Below, in pieces: positions 17,452-25,200 of a DNA stretch of 64,000 bases. The position numbers and the translations under genes are program-made. The notes beneath the pieces were generated by a model. That model had not been told where the DNA came from and did not search any database. It worked only from the letters and a program-made list of their open reading frames with translations. This DNA comes from Calothrix sp. MO_192.B10 (GTDB lineage Bacteria; Cyanobacteriota; Cyanobacteriia; Cyanobacteriales; Nostocaceae). Location of the stretch: positions 1 to 64,000 of the forward strand of contig JASJDS010000001.1 in assembly GCA_030065055.1 (NCBI GenBank), in the 5' to 3' direction. Within the stretch, counting starts at the first letter, position 1. Each line of letters starts with the position of its first letter.

Positions 17452-17793
17452 TTAAGTTGACTGTTGTATTAGCTTTAGCTTCTGCTTTCTTTCAAGCTGA
17501 GCTTGAATGTCATCAGGAATTTCATACGGAGAAACTTCTTCTTGCCTATACTCTATCCTTGTGCCGCCACTATTTACATTTCTTACATAGACCTCTATTC
17601 TCTTGTAAATACGGGTTCCTTGCTTTACAAGATAAACAATGGCATCTGATGTCACCTCAATTGCACGATTAACTGCATCAAGGATATATCCAAGTACTCT
17701 AGTGGCCCAGGCTTTAATTTCATCCCAGAAAACACCTACAGCAAAACCTGCAAATAAACCGATGATTATCCAGCTAATTGGTTCAATTGGCAT
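17452..17793 (-). CDS. Unknown 113-residue single-span membrane protein of the AAA operon
   Basis: The N-terminus PISWIIIGLFAGFAVGVFW is one clear membrane helix (about 5-24). An amphipathic stretch follows (AWATRVLGYILDAVNRAIEV), then a basic linker (QGTRIYKRIEVYVRN) and a C-terminal part with YEIPDDIQAQLERKQK. It overlaps the 3' end of the AAA gene by 11 bp, so the two are translationally coupled. It could anchor the ATPase, or be its substrate, at a membrane. The family is not recognised. Confidence 0.75.
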   Translation of the reverse strand: MPIEPISWIIIGLFAGFAVGVFWDEIKAWATRVLGYILDAVNRAIEVTSDAIVYLVKQGTRIYKRIEVYVRNVNSGGTRIEYRQEEVSPYEIPDDIQAQLERKQKLKLIQQST

Positions 17794-18712
17794 GGTATGT
17801 ATTCTCCTTGTTATGTGAATTTGATTGTTGATTTGACGTGTTTTCTACTGACGAAAGCTCAGGCTTAGGCGAACTATTTTTATGTAAATCCTTAGTTGCC
17901 TTATATCGCTCTATTTCTTCCTGAGCAAGGATTTCATTGACAGAACTCCCTTTTCCTGTTAAAAGCTTCAAGCCTAACTTCATGGAGATGTTTCTTATAT
18001 CTCCACCACAAAGACCATGACTTATTTCAGCGAGCCTCTCATATGAAATTTTCCTAGGAACGGACTCGGATAGATGAAAAGTCCACAACTGTAACCTCAT
18101 TTCATAGTCTGGAGGTTGAAACTCGATATTAAACAGAATCCTTCTCAAAAATGCTTCATCATAGTTTTTGAAGAGATTAGTTGCAAAAATAATAATTCCA
18201 TCAAATTTATCTAATAAATGAAGCAGCATACTCTTAGCTGAATTGACACCATGATCAGCCGCTTGTGACAAGTTTGAGATTCTTCTACTCAACACAGCAT
18301 CAGCTTCATCAAAAAATAACAAGCTTTTTGTTTCCTCAGCTTGTTGGAATACTTTAGAAAGGTTTTCTGAAGTTCCTCCCACAAGTGAGGACTCTAGTTC
18401 ACCATAATTAACCCTAATGAGAGTTATATCTAGCTGATTAGCAATTGCTTCAGCAGTAATACTTTTACCTGTACCTGGTGGCCCAAAAAAGTTAATACTT
18501 AAACCAGTTCCCATTTTCAAGAAACGGTTAAATTCCCATTCGTGCAATAGCTTGTCTCGATTATTAATGTAAGCAATCATTTCATCAATTTGAGCAATTG
18601 TACTCTGAGATAGGGCTACCTCATCGAGAATCCACTTAGGCTGCTCTACAAGGCTTTTCACTTTGTCTTGCTTATCGTTCTTTTCTTTTTCTTTGATAAT
18701 CTCGTACTTCAT
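17783..18712 (-). CDS. Classic AAA ATPase (spastin/Vps4/FtsH-like clade), first gene of an unknown operon
   Basis: A 309-residue single-module AAA+ protein. Walker A GPPGTGKS is at 77-84; the YGELESSLVGGTSEN stretch (103-117) is where classic AAA proteins place the pore loop; Walker B LLFFDEAD is at 131-138; sensor 1 FATN; arginine-finger region NYDEAFLRR; and a C-terminal four-helix lid (ISYERLAEISHGLCGGDIRN, sensor-2-like). The N-terminal 60 residues are helical, and the tail from about 283 is low-complexity, rich in Ser/Asn/Lys. There is no protease, MIT or membrane domain. A Shine-Dalgarno CAGGTGAT precedes the ATG. Classic AAA rings thread or remodel proteins. Cotranscription with two small proteins suggests a dedicated machine; its biological role is unknown. 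Confidence 0.85.
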   Translation of the reverse strand: MKYEIIKEKEKNDKQDKVKSLVEQPKWILDEVALSQSTIAQIDEMIAYINNRDKLLHEWEFNRFLKMGTGLSINFFGPPGTGKSITAEAIANQLDITLIRVNYGELESSLVGGTSENLSKVFQQAEETKSLLFFDEADAVLSRRISNLSQAADHGVNSAKSMLLHLLDKFDGIIIFATNLFKNYDEAFLRRILFNIEFQPPDYEMRLQLWTFHLSESVPRKISYERLAEISHGLCGGDIRNISMKLGLKLLTGKGSSVNEILAQEEIERYKATKDLHKNSSPKPELSSVENTSNQQSNSHNKENTYHAN

Positions 18713-19385
18713 AAATCACCTGAATGAAGATCCGGTTTGTATCCGCGACTGACGGATTTAACTTTCTAGGCTGGCAATTTAAAGTCCATAAAAACGGAAA
18801 GTGTAGATGTACTGCCTCAGAAGATAACTATTTAACATTCCGCCTGATTGAATCGCCACCACAGTTGGCACATCCGCTTCTAAACGGGAAGGGCGGGAGA
18901 TAATACTCCCCTAGACCTAATTCAATGCCAATCCTTCACTGGTTTTCATGCTGTCAACTTCTCACTATAGGATTAAGTCTAAGTATTATTTCTGAAAACA
19001 GCACCCTGAATCCGGTTAAAAAACGTGAATACTTTATATTTAGTACTTGAAATTACGTAATATCTTCCTATGGTAATACAACAATTTGGATATGGGAGTA
19101 TGCCGAGAGATAGAGTCGCTCCCCCTTCATCACTTACTCCTTTTCTCTTTTCTGTAAGCCCAAGGTTCCTGGTAGCTCCCACTCCACACTCCTAAACGCA
19201 ATTGCTTTGCAGAATCTTGGGCACTCTTTACCCCCTCCCAAGTGGGACAATCATCCTTATAGCGAGTTGGAACCCCCCGGATTTATCCGTGGGGTGAGTT
19301 CAGAGCACTCTTTGCATTGGGACTGTGATTGTGGGTGGATGGATGATTCTGTATAGACGCTCAAACAATGACAATACAATGCTTT
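18713..19385. other. Non-coding spacer between AAA operon and tRNA array
   Basis: No supported gene on either strand. The region includes a GGCGGGAGATAATACTCCC hairpin (about 18891-18910) and a CGGATTTATCCG palindrome (about 19278-19289). The latter also occurs in the right-end-like sequences at 39745 and 50011, so some of this may be decayed IS200/IS605-type DNA. Confidence 0.4.
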
Positions 19386-19419
19386 AAGGGCAGTCCAGCA
19401 ACGGCTGCCCTTTATTTTT
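19386..19419 (+). terminator. Intrinsic terminator just upstream of the tRNA-array promoter
   Basis: The stem AAGGGCAG / CTGCCCTT (with the inner CC/GG also able to pair) is followed by TATTTTT. It would insulate the array from upstream transcription, or end a short untranslated RNA from 19200-19385. Confidence 0.75.
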
Positions 19420-19441
19420 CCCAAAAACTTGTAGTATACAC

Positions 19442-19470
19442 TTGACACTTTGTAGTACATTGTGTAGTAT
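19442..19470 (+). promoter_or_regulatory. Near-consensus sigma70 promoter of the tRNA array
   Basis: TTGACA (19442-19447), a 17-nt spacer and TAGTAT (19465-19470) lie about 80 bases before the first tRNA. GTAGTA occurs three times (19431, 19452, 19464), spanning the promoter, possibly as regulator sites. Confidence 0.75.
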
Positions 19471-19549
19471 TAAATTACAGAGTAATACAGGGACTACAAA
19501 GAAGCTGCTATTAACTCATCTGAACCTTGAAAACTGAATCGCCATATTT

Positions 19550-19623
19550 GGGGATGTAACTCAGTAGTGTAGAGTGCCTGTCTGTCGAACAGGAAGCCGC
19601 GAGTTCGAGTCTCGTCATCCCCG
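19550..19623 (+). tRNA. tRNA-Asp (GTC)
   Basis: Acceptor GGGGATG / CATCCCC, anticodon stem-loop CCTGT-CTGTCGA-ACAGG, T-loop TTCGAGT, discriminator G. First gene of the array. Confidence 0.93.
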
Positions 19624-19626
19624 TGT

Positions 19627-19703
19627 AGCCTTGTGGACAAATAGACAAGTCGCTGTGCCTCTCAAGCACGGAGAAGCGGGTGCAATTCCCGTCAAGGCTT
19701 CCA
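19627..19703 (+). tRNA. tRNA-Glu (CTC), array
   Basis: Acceptor AGCCTTG / CAAGGCT, anticodon loop CTCTCAA (CTC), T-stem GCGGG / CCCGT, encoded CCA at 19701-19703. One extra base seems to sit between the D-stem and the anticodon stem. Bacteria usually manage with TTC only, so this isoacceptor is unusual. Confidence 0.75.
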
Positions 19704-19708
19704 AATAT

Positions 19709-19808
19709 GTCCAGGTCGCCTAACGGTAGGGTGTTGGTCTGCAAAACCGATTGTGCGAGTACCCTTCGGGAAGCCGCTTTGCGTCTACAATTCTCGCCCT
19801 GGACTCCA
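19709..19808 (+). tRNA. tRNA-Cys (GCA) with 27-nt repeat in the T-loop
   Basis: Acceptor GTCCAGG / CCTGGAC, anticodon loop CTGCAAA (GCA), T-stem GCGAG / CTCGC, CCA at 19806-19808. The T-loop is 33 nt instead of 7 (19760-19792): T, 27 inserted bases (19761-19787), then CAATT. The insert forms CCC-TTC-GGG and CGC-TTT-GCG mini-hairpins around AAGC. It is the only Cys gene seen in the window. Confidence 0.85.
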
Positions 19809-19813
19809 AACGT

Positions 19814-19886
19814 TGCAGTGTCACCTAATGGCTAAGGTACTCGGCTCATAACCGGGGATATGTGGGTTCAATTCCCACCACTGCTA
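19814..19886 (+). tRNA. tRNA-Met-type (CAT)
   Basis: Anticodon stem-loop CTCGG-CTCATAA-CCGGG, T-arm GTGGG-TTCAATT-CCCAC. The first acceptor pair is T-T (mismatch), as in initiators, but the anticodon stem lacks the initiator GGG/CCC pairs. CAT could also be a lysidine-modified Ile tRNA; unresolved. Confidence 0.8.
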
Positions 19887-19892
19887 TCAAAT

Positions 19893-19963
19893 GCAGGGAT
19901 GGTGTAATGGCAACATCGCAGTCTCCAAAACTGTTGTTCTGGGTTCAAATCCTAGTCTCTGCG
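19893..19963 (+). tRNA. tRNA-Trp (CCA), array copy
   Basis: Acceptor GCAGGGA / TCTCTGC, anticodon stem-loop GCAGT-CTCCAAA-ACTGT, T-loop TTCAAAT. It differs strongly from the housekeeping Trp gene at 11630. Confidence 0.9.
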
Positions 19964-19967
19964 TTGT

Positions 19968-20044
19968 GGTGCTGTAGGCAAATTGGTAAAGCCACCTGTC
20001 TTTCAAGCAGGAGATTGCGGGTTCAAGTCCCGTCAGCACTGCCA
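19968..20044 (+). tRNA. tRNA-Glu (TTC)
   Basis: Acceptor GGTGCTG / CAGCACT (first pair G-T), anticodon loop CTTTCAA (TTC), T-loop TTCAAGT, CCA at 20042-20044. Confidence 0.9.
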
Positions 20045-20048
20045 ACAT

Positions 20049-20547
20049 GGGTCGGCTCACCTATTGGCGTGGGTAACTGTCTTTGACATACTCCCACGAA
20101 TAGAATTCGTGGGATTCTGGGATACTGGCGTAGACAGCAGGAGAACCCGTCTTACATCTACTCTCCCACCAGACAATGCCCTGCCTGGTTGGATTACTCC
20201 AAGCAACCAGAACTGGTTTTTTTTCTTCAGGTCTGCCAGACTATGAGAGTCCCGGATTTTACCCCTGGCGACTCAGATTTTCCCAGTTAAACTGGACAGA
20301 CTACGACTTCTCGGTACGTTTGAAGTTTTACTCAACCAACTTCTGATTGAAACCCCATACTCCAAGTGTGTTGTCAGACTTGCATATATTCTATCACGGC
20401 GGATAAATCCGCGCTGCTCCACATCCCACACCTCAAGGACGCAGCAAGGTAAATCTTCAAGGGATTTACCTTGCTACTCGTGGGCTTTGCGCTAAATTTT
20501 GTAAAACAGCCGCGATCGCATTGTAGGTTCAAATCCTACTCGACCCA
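20049..20547 (+). tRNA. tRNA-Gln (TTG) split in the anticodon loop by a ~420-bp insertion
   Basis: The 5' half (20049-20086) has acceptor GGGTCGG, a D-arm and anticodon stem ACTGT with loop start CTTTGA. The 3' half (about 20505-20547) resumes with ACAGC, T-arm GTAGG-TTCAAAT-CCTAC and acceptor TCGACCC. The acceptor halves pair over all seven positions and the anticodon stems over four of five. The interruption falls within the anticodon loop. Unless the insert is removed the gene is inactive; an intact Gln(TTG) gene follows at 20977. Confidence 0.75.
20087..20504 (+). mobile_element. IS200/IS605-like non-coding insertion inside tRNA-Gln
   Basis: It begins after TTTGA with CATACTCCC, followed by the perfect hairpin CCCACGAAT-AGA-ATTCGTGGG (20093-20113), the pattern of IS200/IS605 left ends; a second left-end-like sequence is at 61151. 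The right side, with GGGCTTTGCGCTAAATTTTGT, weakly resembles the right ends at 39745, 50011 and 61318. No TnpA or TnpB frame is present. Group I and group II intron cores were not seen. Confidence 0.6.
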
Positions 20548-20551
20548 TTAC

Positions 20552-20641
20552 GGAGAGGTGGCTGAGTGGCTTAAAGCGTCCTCCTGCTAAGAGGAAGCGG
20601 GTAGTTAATGCCCGTCGAGGGTTCAAATCCCTCCTTCTCCG
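20552..20641 (+). tRNA. tRNA-Ser (GCT)
   Basis: Acceptor GGAGAGG / CTTCTCC, anticodon stem-loop TCCTC-CTGCTAA-GAGGA, long variable arm GCGGGTAGTTAATGCCCGTC, T-loop TTCAAAT. A proper class II tRNA. Confidence 0.92.
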
Positions 20642-20646
20642 TTTAT

Positions 20647-20720
20647 GAGAACGTGGTGTAACTGGATAACACGTCAGTCTACGAAACTGAAGAGTGAAGG
20701 TTCAAGTCCTTCCGTTCTCG
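20647..20720 (+). tRNA. tRNA-Arg (ACG)
   Basis: Acceptor GAGAACG / CGTTCTC, anticodon stem-loop TCAGT-CTACGAA-ACTGA, T-loop TTCAAGT. A34 would need TadA deamination to inosine. Confidence 0.92.
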
Positions 20721-20726
20721 CTTTAA

Positions 20727-20799
20727 CCCCCGGTAGCTCAGTTGGTAGAGTGCCTGTTTGAAAAACAGGAGGTCGTCAGTTCAATACTGACCTGGGGGA
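20727..20799 (+). tRNA. tRNA-Phe (GAA)
   Basis: Acceptor CCCCCGG / CTGGGGG, anticodon stem-loop CCTGT-TTGAAAA-ACAGG, discriminator A. Confidence 0.92.
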
Positions 20800-20808
20800 C
20801 TGGCACAT

Positions 20809-20884
20809 TGCCCTATAGCTCAACTGGCAGAGCGAGCGGCTGTTAACCGCGAGGTTGCAGGTTCGATTCCTGCTGGGGCAGCCA
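20809..20884 (+). tRNA. tRNA-Asn (GTT)
   Basis: Acceptor TGCCCTA / TGGGGCA, anticodon loop CTGTTAA, T-arm GCAGG-TTCGATT-CCTGC, CCA at 20882-20884. Confidence 0.92.
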
Positions 20885-20889
20885 TTTAT

Positions 20890-20964
20890 TGCCGAGTGGA
20901 CGAATTGGTAGAGTCACCTGTCTCTGAAACAGGGGTTTTGTAGGTTCAAACCCTACCTCGGCAG
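20890..20964 (+). tRNA. tRNA-Gln (CTG)
   Basis: Acceptor TGCCGAG / CTCGGCA, anticodon stem-loop CCTGT-CTCTGAA-ACAGG, T-arm GTAGG-TTCAAAC-CCTAC. Confidence 0.9.
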
Positions 20965-20976
20965 CTAAATCTACAA

Positions 20977-21050
20977 TGGGGAGTCGCCTAATCGGTATGG
21001 CACCGCTCTTTGAAAGCGGAAAAATATAGGTTCGAGTCCTATCTCCCCAG
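20977..21050 (+). tRNA. tRNA-Gln (TTG), intact
   Basis: Acceptor TGGGGAG / CTCCCCA, anticodon stem-loop CCGCT-CTTTGAA-AGCGG, T-loop TTCGAGT. It would make the split Gln gene redundant. Confidence 0.92.
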
Positions 21051-21081
21051 TTCTATTCAATAAGAATAGATAAGCCAAATC

Positions 21082-21157
<76 letters not shown>

Positions 21158-21161
21158 CTAT

Positions 21162-21261
21162 CCGGGTGTGGTGTAGTTTGGCAGTATTCCTGTTTTGGGA
21201 ACAGGCGGTCGTAGGTACTCTGCGAGAAGCCGCTCCGCGTCTACAAATCCTACCACTCGAA
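21162..21261 (+). tRNA. tRNA-Pro (TGG) with 27-nt repeat in the T-loop
   Basis: Acceptor CCGGGTG / CACTCGA (first pair C-A), anticodon stem-loop CCTGT-TTTGGGA-ACAGG, T-stem GTAGG / CCTAC. The T-loop is 33 nt (21216-21248): T, 27 inserted bases (21217-21243), then CAAAT. The insert is homologous to that in tRNA-Cys, with stems CTC-TGC-GAG and CGC-TCC-GCG. Confidence 0.85.
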
Positions 21262-21266
21262 TTCAT

Positions 21267-21339
21267 GGGTCGTTAGCTCAATTGGCAGAGCTGCCGCCTT
21301 TTAAGCGGAGGGTTCAGGGTTCAATTCCCTGACGACCCA
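21267..21339 (+). tRNA. tRNA-Lys (TTT)
   Basis: Acceptor GGGTCGT / ACGACCC, anticodon loop CTTTTAA, T-arm CAGGG-TTCAATT-CCCTG. Confidence 0.92.
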
Positions 21340-21347
21340 TAAAACGT

Positions 21348-21419
21348 GGGCGTTTGGCAGAACGGTTATGCTCCTGACTCTTAATCAGGCTGAAACAGGT
21401 TCGACTCCTGTAACGCCCA
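21348..21419 (+). tRNA. tRNA-Lys (CTT)
   Basis: Acceptor GGGCGTT / AACGCCC, anticodon stem-loop CCTGA-CTCTTAA-TCAGG, T-arm ACAGG-TTCGACT-CCTGT. Confidence 0.92.
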
Positions 21420-21429
21420 CTCTTCTTAA

Positions 21430-21503
21430 GCCCCTGTGATGCAATTGGAAGACATGACCCGCTTAAAACGGGTTTTCTACAGGTTCAAGTCCTGTCAGGG
21501 GTA
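21430..21503 (+). tRNA. tRNA with Leu anticodon (TAA) but a short variable loop
   Basis: Acceptor GCCCCTG / CAGGGGT, anticodon stem-loop ACCCG-CTTAAAA-CGGGT, short variable region, discriminator A. There is no group I intron and no class II arm, unlike standard cyanobacterial tRNA-Leu(UAA). Confidence 0.75.
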
Positions 21504-21513
21504 CTATCAAAAT

Positions 21514-21585
21514 GCTGGTGTGGCTCAACGGCAGAGCAACTGTCTTGTAAACAGTAGGTTGTAGGTTCAATTCCTATCACCAGCT
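21514..21585 (+). tRNA. tRNA-Thr (TGT)
   Basis: Acceptor GCTGGTG / CACCAGC, anticodon stem-loop ACTGT-CTTGTAA-ACAGT, T-loop TTCAATT. Confidence 0.92.
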
Positions 21586-21593
21586 TGATTAAC

Positions 21594-21664
21594 GCGATTG
21601 TGGTGTAACGGTAGCATATGAGGCTTCCAACCTCTCGGTACGAGTTCAAGTCTCGTCGATCGCT
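21594..21664 (+). tRNA. tRNA-Gly (TCC)
   Basis: Acceptor GCGATTG / CGATCGC, anticodon loop CTTCCAA with GAGG / CCTC stem, T-arm ACGAG-TTCAAGT-CTCGT. Confidence 0.9.
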
Positions 21665-21668
21665 TTTT

Positions 21669-21744
21669 AGTCCCGTAGCTCAGTTGGTAGAGTGCCTTCC
21701 TTACAAGCAGGATGTCACAGGTTCGATTCCTGTCGGGACTACCA
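21669..21744 (+). tRNA. tRNA-Val (TAC)
   Basis: Acceptor AGTCCCG / CGGGACT, anticodon loop CTTACAA (one T-C mismatch in its stem), T-arm ACAGG-TTCGATT-CCTGT, CCA at 21742-21744. Confidence 0.88.
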
Positions 21745-21749
21745 AATAT

Positions 21750-21822
21750 GGGAGTGTAGCCTAATGGATAAGGCAACTGTCTTCTAAACGGTTTTATGTG
21801 GGTTCAAGTCCTACCACTCCTG
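21750..21822 (+). tRNA. tRNA-Arg (TCT)
   Basis: Acceptor GGGAGTG / CACTCCT, anticodon stem-loop ACTGT-CTTCTAA-ACGGT, T-arm GTGGG-TTCAAGT-CCTAC. Confidence 0.9.
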
Positions 21823-21827
21823 CTCAT

Positions 21828-21901
21828 GGGGTCATAGCTCAACTGGCTAGAGCGTCCGCCCTGCAAGCGGAAGGTTAGGGGTTCAAGTCCCCTTGGCTCC
21901 A
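21828..21901 (+). tRNA. tRNA-Ala (TGC)
   Basis: Acceptor GGGGTCA / TGGCTCC, anticodon stem-loop TCCGC-CCTGCAA-GCGGA, T-arm AGGGG-TTCAAGT-CCCCT. Confidence 0.92.
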
Positions 21902-21905
21902 TTGT

Positions 21906-21981
21906 GGTGTCAGAAGCCAAAGTGGTCGCGGTGCTTGTTTGTGGAACAAGTAATTAGGGAGTTCAAGTCTCCTCTGACACC
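21906..21981 (+). tRNA. tRNA-His (GTG)
   Basis: Acceptor GTGTCAG / CTGACAC with the extra G-1 opposite C73 that defines tRNA-His; anticodon stem-loop CTTGT-TTGTGGA-ACAAG. Confidence 0.92.
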
Positions 21982-21987
21982 CCTTAA

Positions 21988-22074
21988 GGAAGCTGTCCGG
22001 CATGGACGAGGACACCGTCTTGAAAACGGCTGCGGGTTACACCGTCAAGAGTTCGATTCTCTTAGCTTCCGCCA
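21988..22074 (+). tRNA. tRNA-Ser (TGA)
   Basis: Acceptor GGAAGCT / AGCTTCC, anticodon loop CTTGAAA, long variable arm, T-arm AAGAG-TTCGATT-CTCTT, CCA at 22072-22074. Confidence 0.92.
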
Positions 22075-22146
22075 CCACCAGAAGCCGAAAAGTGAGGCAC
22101 TGTGCTGATAACACAGAGATAGGAGGGGCAGTACCTCTCTGGTGGA
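22075..22146 (+). tRNA. tRNA-Ile (GAT) with atypical T-loop
   Basis: Acceptor CCACCAG / CTGGTGG, anticodon stem-loop CTGTG-CTGATAA-CACAG, T-stem GGAGG / CCTCT with loop GGCAGTA in place of TTCNANT. It follows tRNA-Ser directly. It may be decayed. Confidence 0.72.
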
Positions 22147-22259
22147 TTACCTTTAATTAGTGACTATAAAAATTTTGCAGACTTCTTTGCGCCTTTGCGT
22201 CTTTGCGCGAGCTTTTATAATAACTGTTTACCCGGATTTCATGATAACTGAAAGAAACA

Positions 22260-25200
22260 TTACTTCTCAAACATCTTCACCCAGTTCCCAGAAAAAACAT
22301 CATGCAACAAAGTATAAAAACAGGGAATTATTACCAAAGTTAAGACTGTCGCCAGGGATAAACCAGAAAATACCACCACACCCAAAGGCTGCAAAAACTC
22401 TGACCCTTCCCCAATTCCCAAAGCTAAGGGAAACATACCTAATACAGTAGTAATAGTTGTCATCAGTATGGGACGCAAACGTTGGGGTGCTGCTTGCAGG
22501 ATCGCTGTTTGTCTATCAACGCCCTGTCCCTGCTGGATTTGATTTGCCAATTCAATCATAATAATGGCATTATTCACCACAATCCCCACTAGTAAGACAG
22601 CACCCACAATCACAGTTGCACCAATGGCTGTATTGGTAATATAAAGACCGAGAATTCCCCCTGCTAATGCCAGAGGAATGGTTAACATAATTACCAAGGG
22701 GTCAACTAGAGAGTTATATTGCACCGCCATCACTACAAATACCAAAAAGGCTGCCAGTCCTCCCAGCAGTTTGATGGAGTTTTGTACCTCTTGATTGGAT
22801 TTGGAGGTACTACTGGGTAAAACTGTCACTCCTGGAGGAAAATCAAAATTAGCCAATACTTCATTTACCTGGGCTAAGGCTTGACTCAAACTAGCTCCCT
22901 CGCTCAAGTTCCCAGCAATAATAAATACCTGACGCTGATTAATGCGTTGAATTTCTCCTGGTGCTTGACTTTTGATAATCTGCGCCACATCACTCAAGCG
23001 TACTTGGCGATTGTTGCTCACAAATAAAGGTAATCTTTCTAATTGTGAGGGAGATTGGATGGATTCTTCATTCAACTGCACCCTAACATCCACTAGACGA
23101 TTGTCCCGTTGTAACTGGGTGGGAACGCTTCCTAGGATAGCTGTTTGAATGGTTTCGCCAATATCTTTGGTAGTCAATTTTAAAGCCTTGACCCTTTCCC
23201 AATCTGGTCTAATTTGCACTTCTGGTTGACGGGCAGTAATATTAGGACGGAATCTGGCTAGGTTAACCTGCTCGTCTAATTGGGCAAGTAGTTTTCGCCC
23301 TGCTGTTTCTAGGTTTTTGGTATTATTACCCTGGAGCATAATATCTAAATCCGCACCACGCACGGGAGAGTTATTCACAAATAAACCCCGTACCCTTCCG
23401 GGAAAGAGTCGCAGGCGAATTCCTACTAGATTGAGTTTGCGAAATTGTCGGGAAACTCTTTCTGTATAACCTTGTATATCTGCACCGGGTTTCAAAGTAA
23501 TGGTGCTGGAACTCCTCAAGGGATTAGGAATAGTACTACTACCAAACAAAAAACCACCAATGGAGGAAAAAACATACTTGGTTTCCGGTTGTTGCTGAAG
23601 AATTTTATCCACCTCATCCATGACTTTTTGGTTCACTTCCAGGGGAGTGCCAGGAGGAAATATAGCAAATAACCTAGCTTGTCCCGTATTGATGCGAGGG
23701 ATGATTTCTTGGGGAATTTGAGGAGCTAGCCACAAACTACTACCACCTAAAAGTAGGATGGCAGTGCCTAACACTAACAACCGCCTTCCTAATACTTTTG
23801 CTAACAACCGGCTGTATCCATTGGTTGCAGCCTGAAAACGGCGGTTAAACTCCTGTAACAACCACAGCTGATTCATACCACTAGAAAAATTCCACGCCAA
23901 CAACCGGGATGTCAACATGGGTATAACGGTGGCGGCGATGATAATGGAAGCAGCTACGGAGAAGCTAATAGTTAAAATTAATTCTTTAAATAGTAAGGAA
24001 ATAAAACCACCAATAAGTAAAAATGGCAACACTGCTACTAAATTAGTACTAGTAGCCGCGATTAAAGCAGATTCCACCTCTTGGCTGCTGGCTTGTGCCT
24101 GTTGAATTACCCGTTGCTTACTCCATCGGTTCCGGAACACCTTACCGGGAGTCATACCCATTCCCCCGGCGATATTTTCCAACATGACGATGGAATTATC
24201 CACCACAATCCCTACTCCCAGGGCTAAACCACCCAAACTAAACACATTTAGGGATAAACCAAATACCCCCATTAAGATGATGGCAGCTAGGGTAGCCAAG
24301 GGAATGGCAACAATAATAATCAAAGTTTGCCGTAGAGAACCAAGAAATAGCAAAACTGCGATCGCAGCCAAAATCGCTCCGCATAAACCAGCAATGGTAA
24401 CGTTAAAAATAGAATTACGTATAAATACAGATTCATCGAGAGTTGGAGTTAAAATTGCTTCTTGAGGAATTAAACCAGATTGCTGCAATTCCTCAATCTT
24501 TTGTTTCACAGCGTCAACCACATTAATGGTGTTAGCATCCGGTTGTTTTTGGATGCTTACCTTTACCGCCTCTTTCCCATTTAATAAGACAAAAATCCGT
24601 TGCTTCTCCGTACCATCAATTACTTCGGCAAAGTCCCGCAAATAAACCCGACTATTGTTAGGAGAGGGGGAAGCAGAAACTGCAAAGGAGAGGTTCCTGA
24701 TTTCATCGGCATTGGCAAAACGTCCCACGGTGCGAGTCAGGGGTTCAGAATTCTTACCAAAAATTCGACCACCAGCAATGTCTTGGTTGCGCTCTTGCAA
24801 CTCATCTAACACATCTGTCAGTCCCACCCCCATAGCTTGCAGCCGTTCTAAATCGATATTCACCCTAACTTCTTCTTGGACTCCTCCCGATACATCCACT
24901 CCCGCCACACCAGCGACAACACCCAACTCCCGCGCCAGTTCTTCTTCCGCAAATACCCGCAAATCGACTCCTGTCAAAGCAGGAGAAGTTAAGGCAAATT
25001 CATACACAGGTAACTGAGAAGGTTCAAATTTAAATATCCGTGGCGATTCAATGATATCTGGTAGCCTACCTCTAGCCCGGTTAAATGCTGCCGTGGCATC
25101 ATTCAAAGCTCGATCAATATTTCCTCCAGTTTTAAAGTATAAATCAAGACTCGTTCTTCCTTCACGGGTGCGGGAAAATACCTGTAATACTCCCTCCGTG

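Noticed and set aside
18979-19182. 67-residue frame before the tRNA array
   Set aside because: No start signal, no recognisable motif, composition not protein-like.
20087-20504. Group I or group II intron in the split tRNA-Gln
   Set aside because: The position in the anticodon loop suggested it, but I saw no P/Q/R/S core, no GTGYG start and no domain V; the left end looks like IS200/IS605. Only a covariance search would settle it.
22160-22450. 96-residue + strand frame after the array
   Set aside because: Antisense to the 3' end of the RND pump gene; shadow frame.
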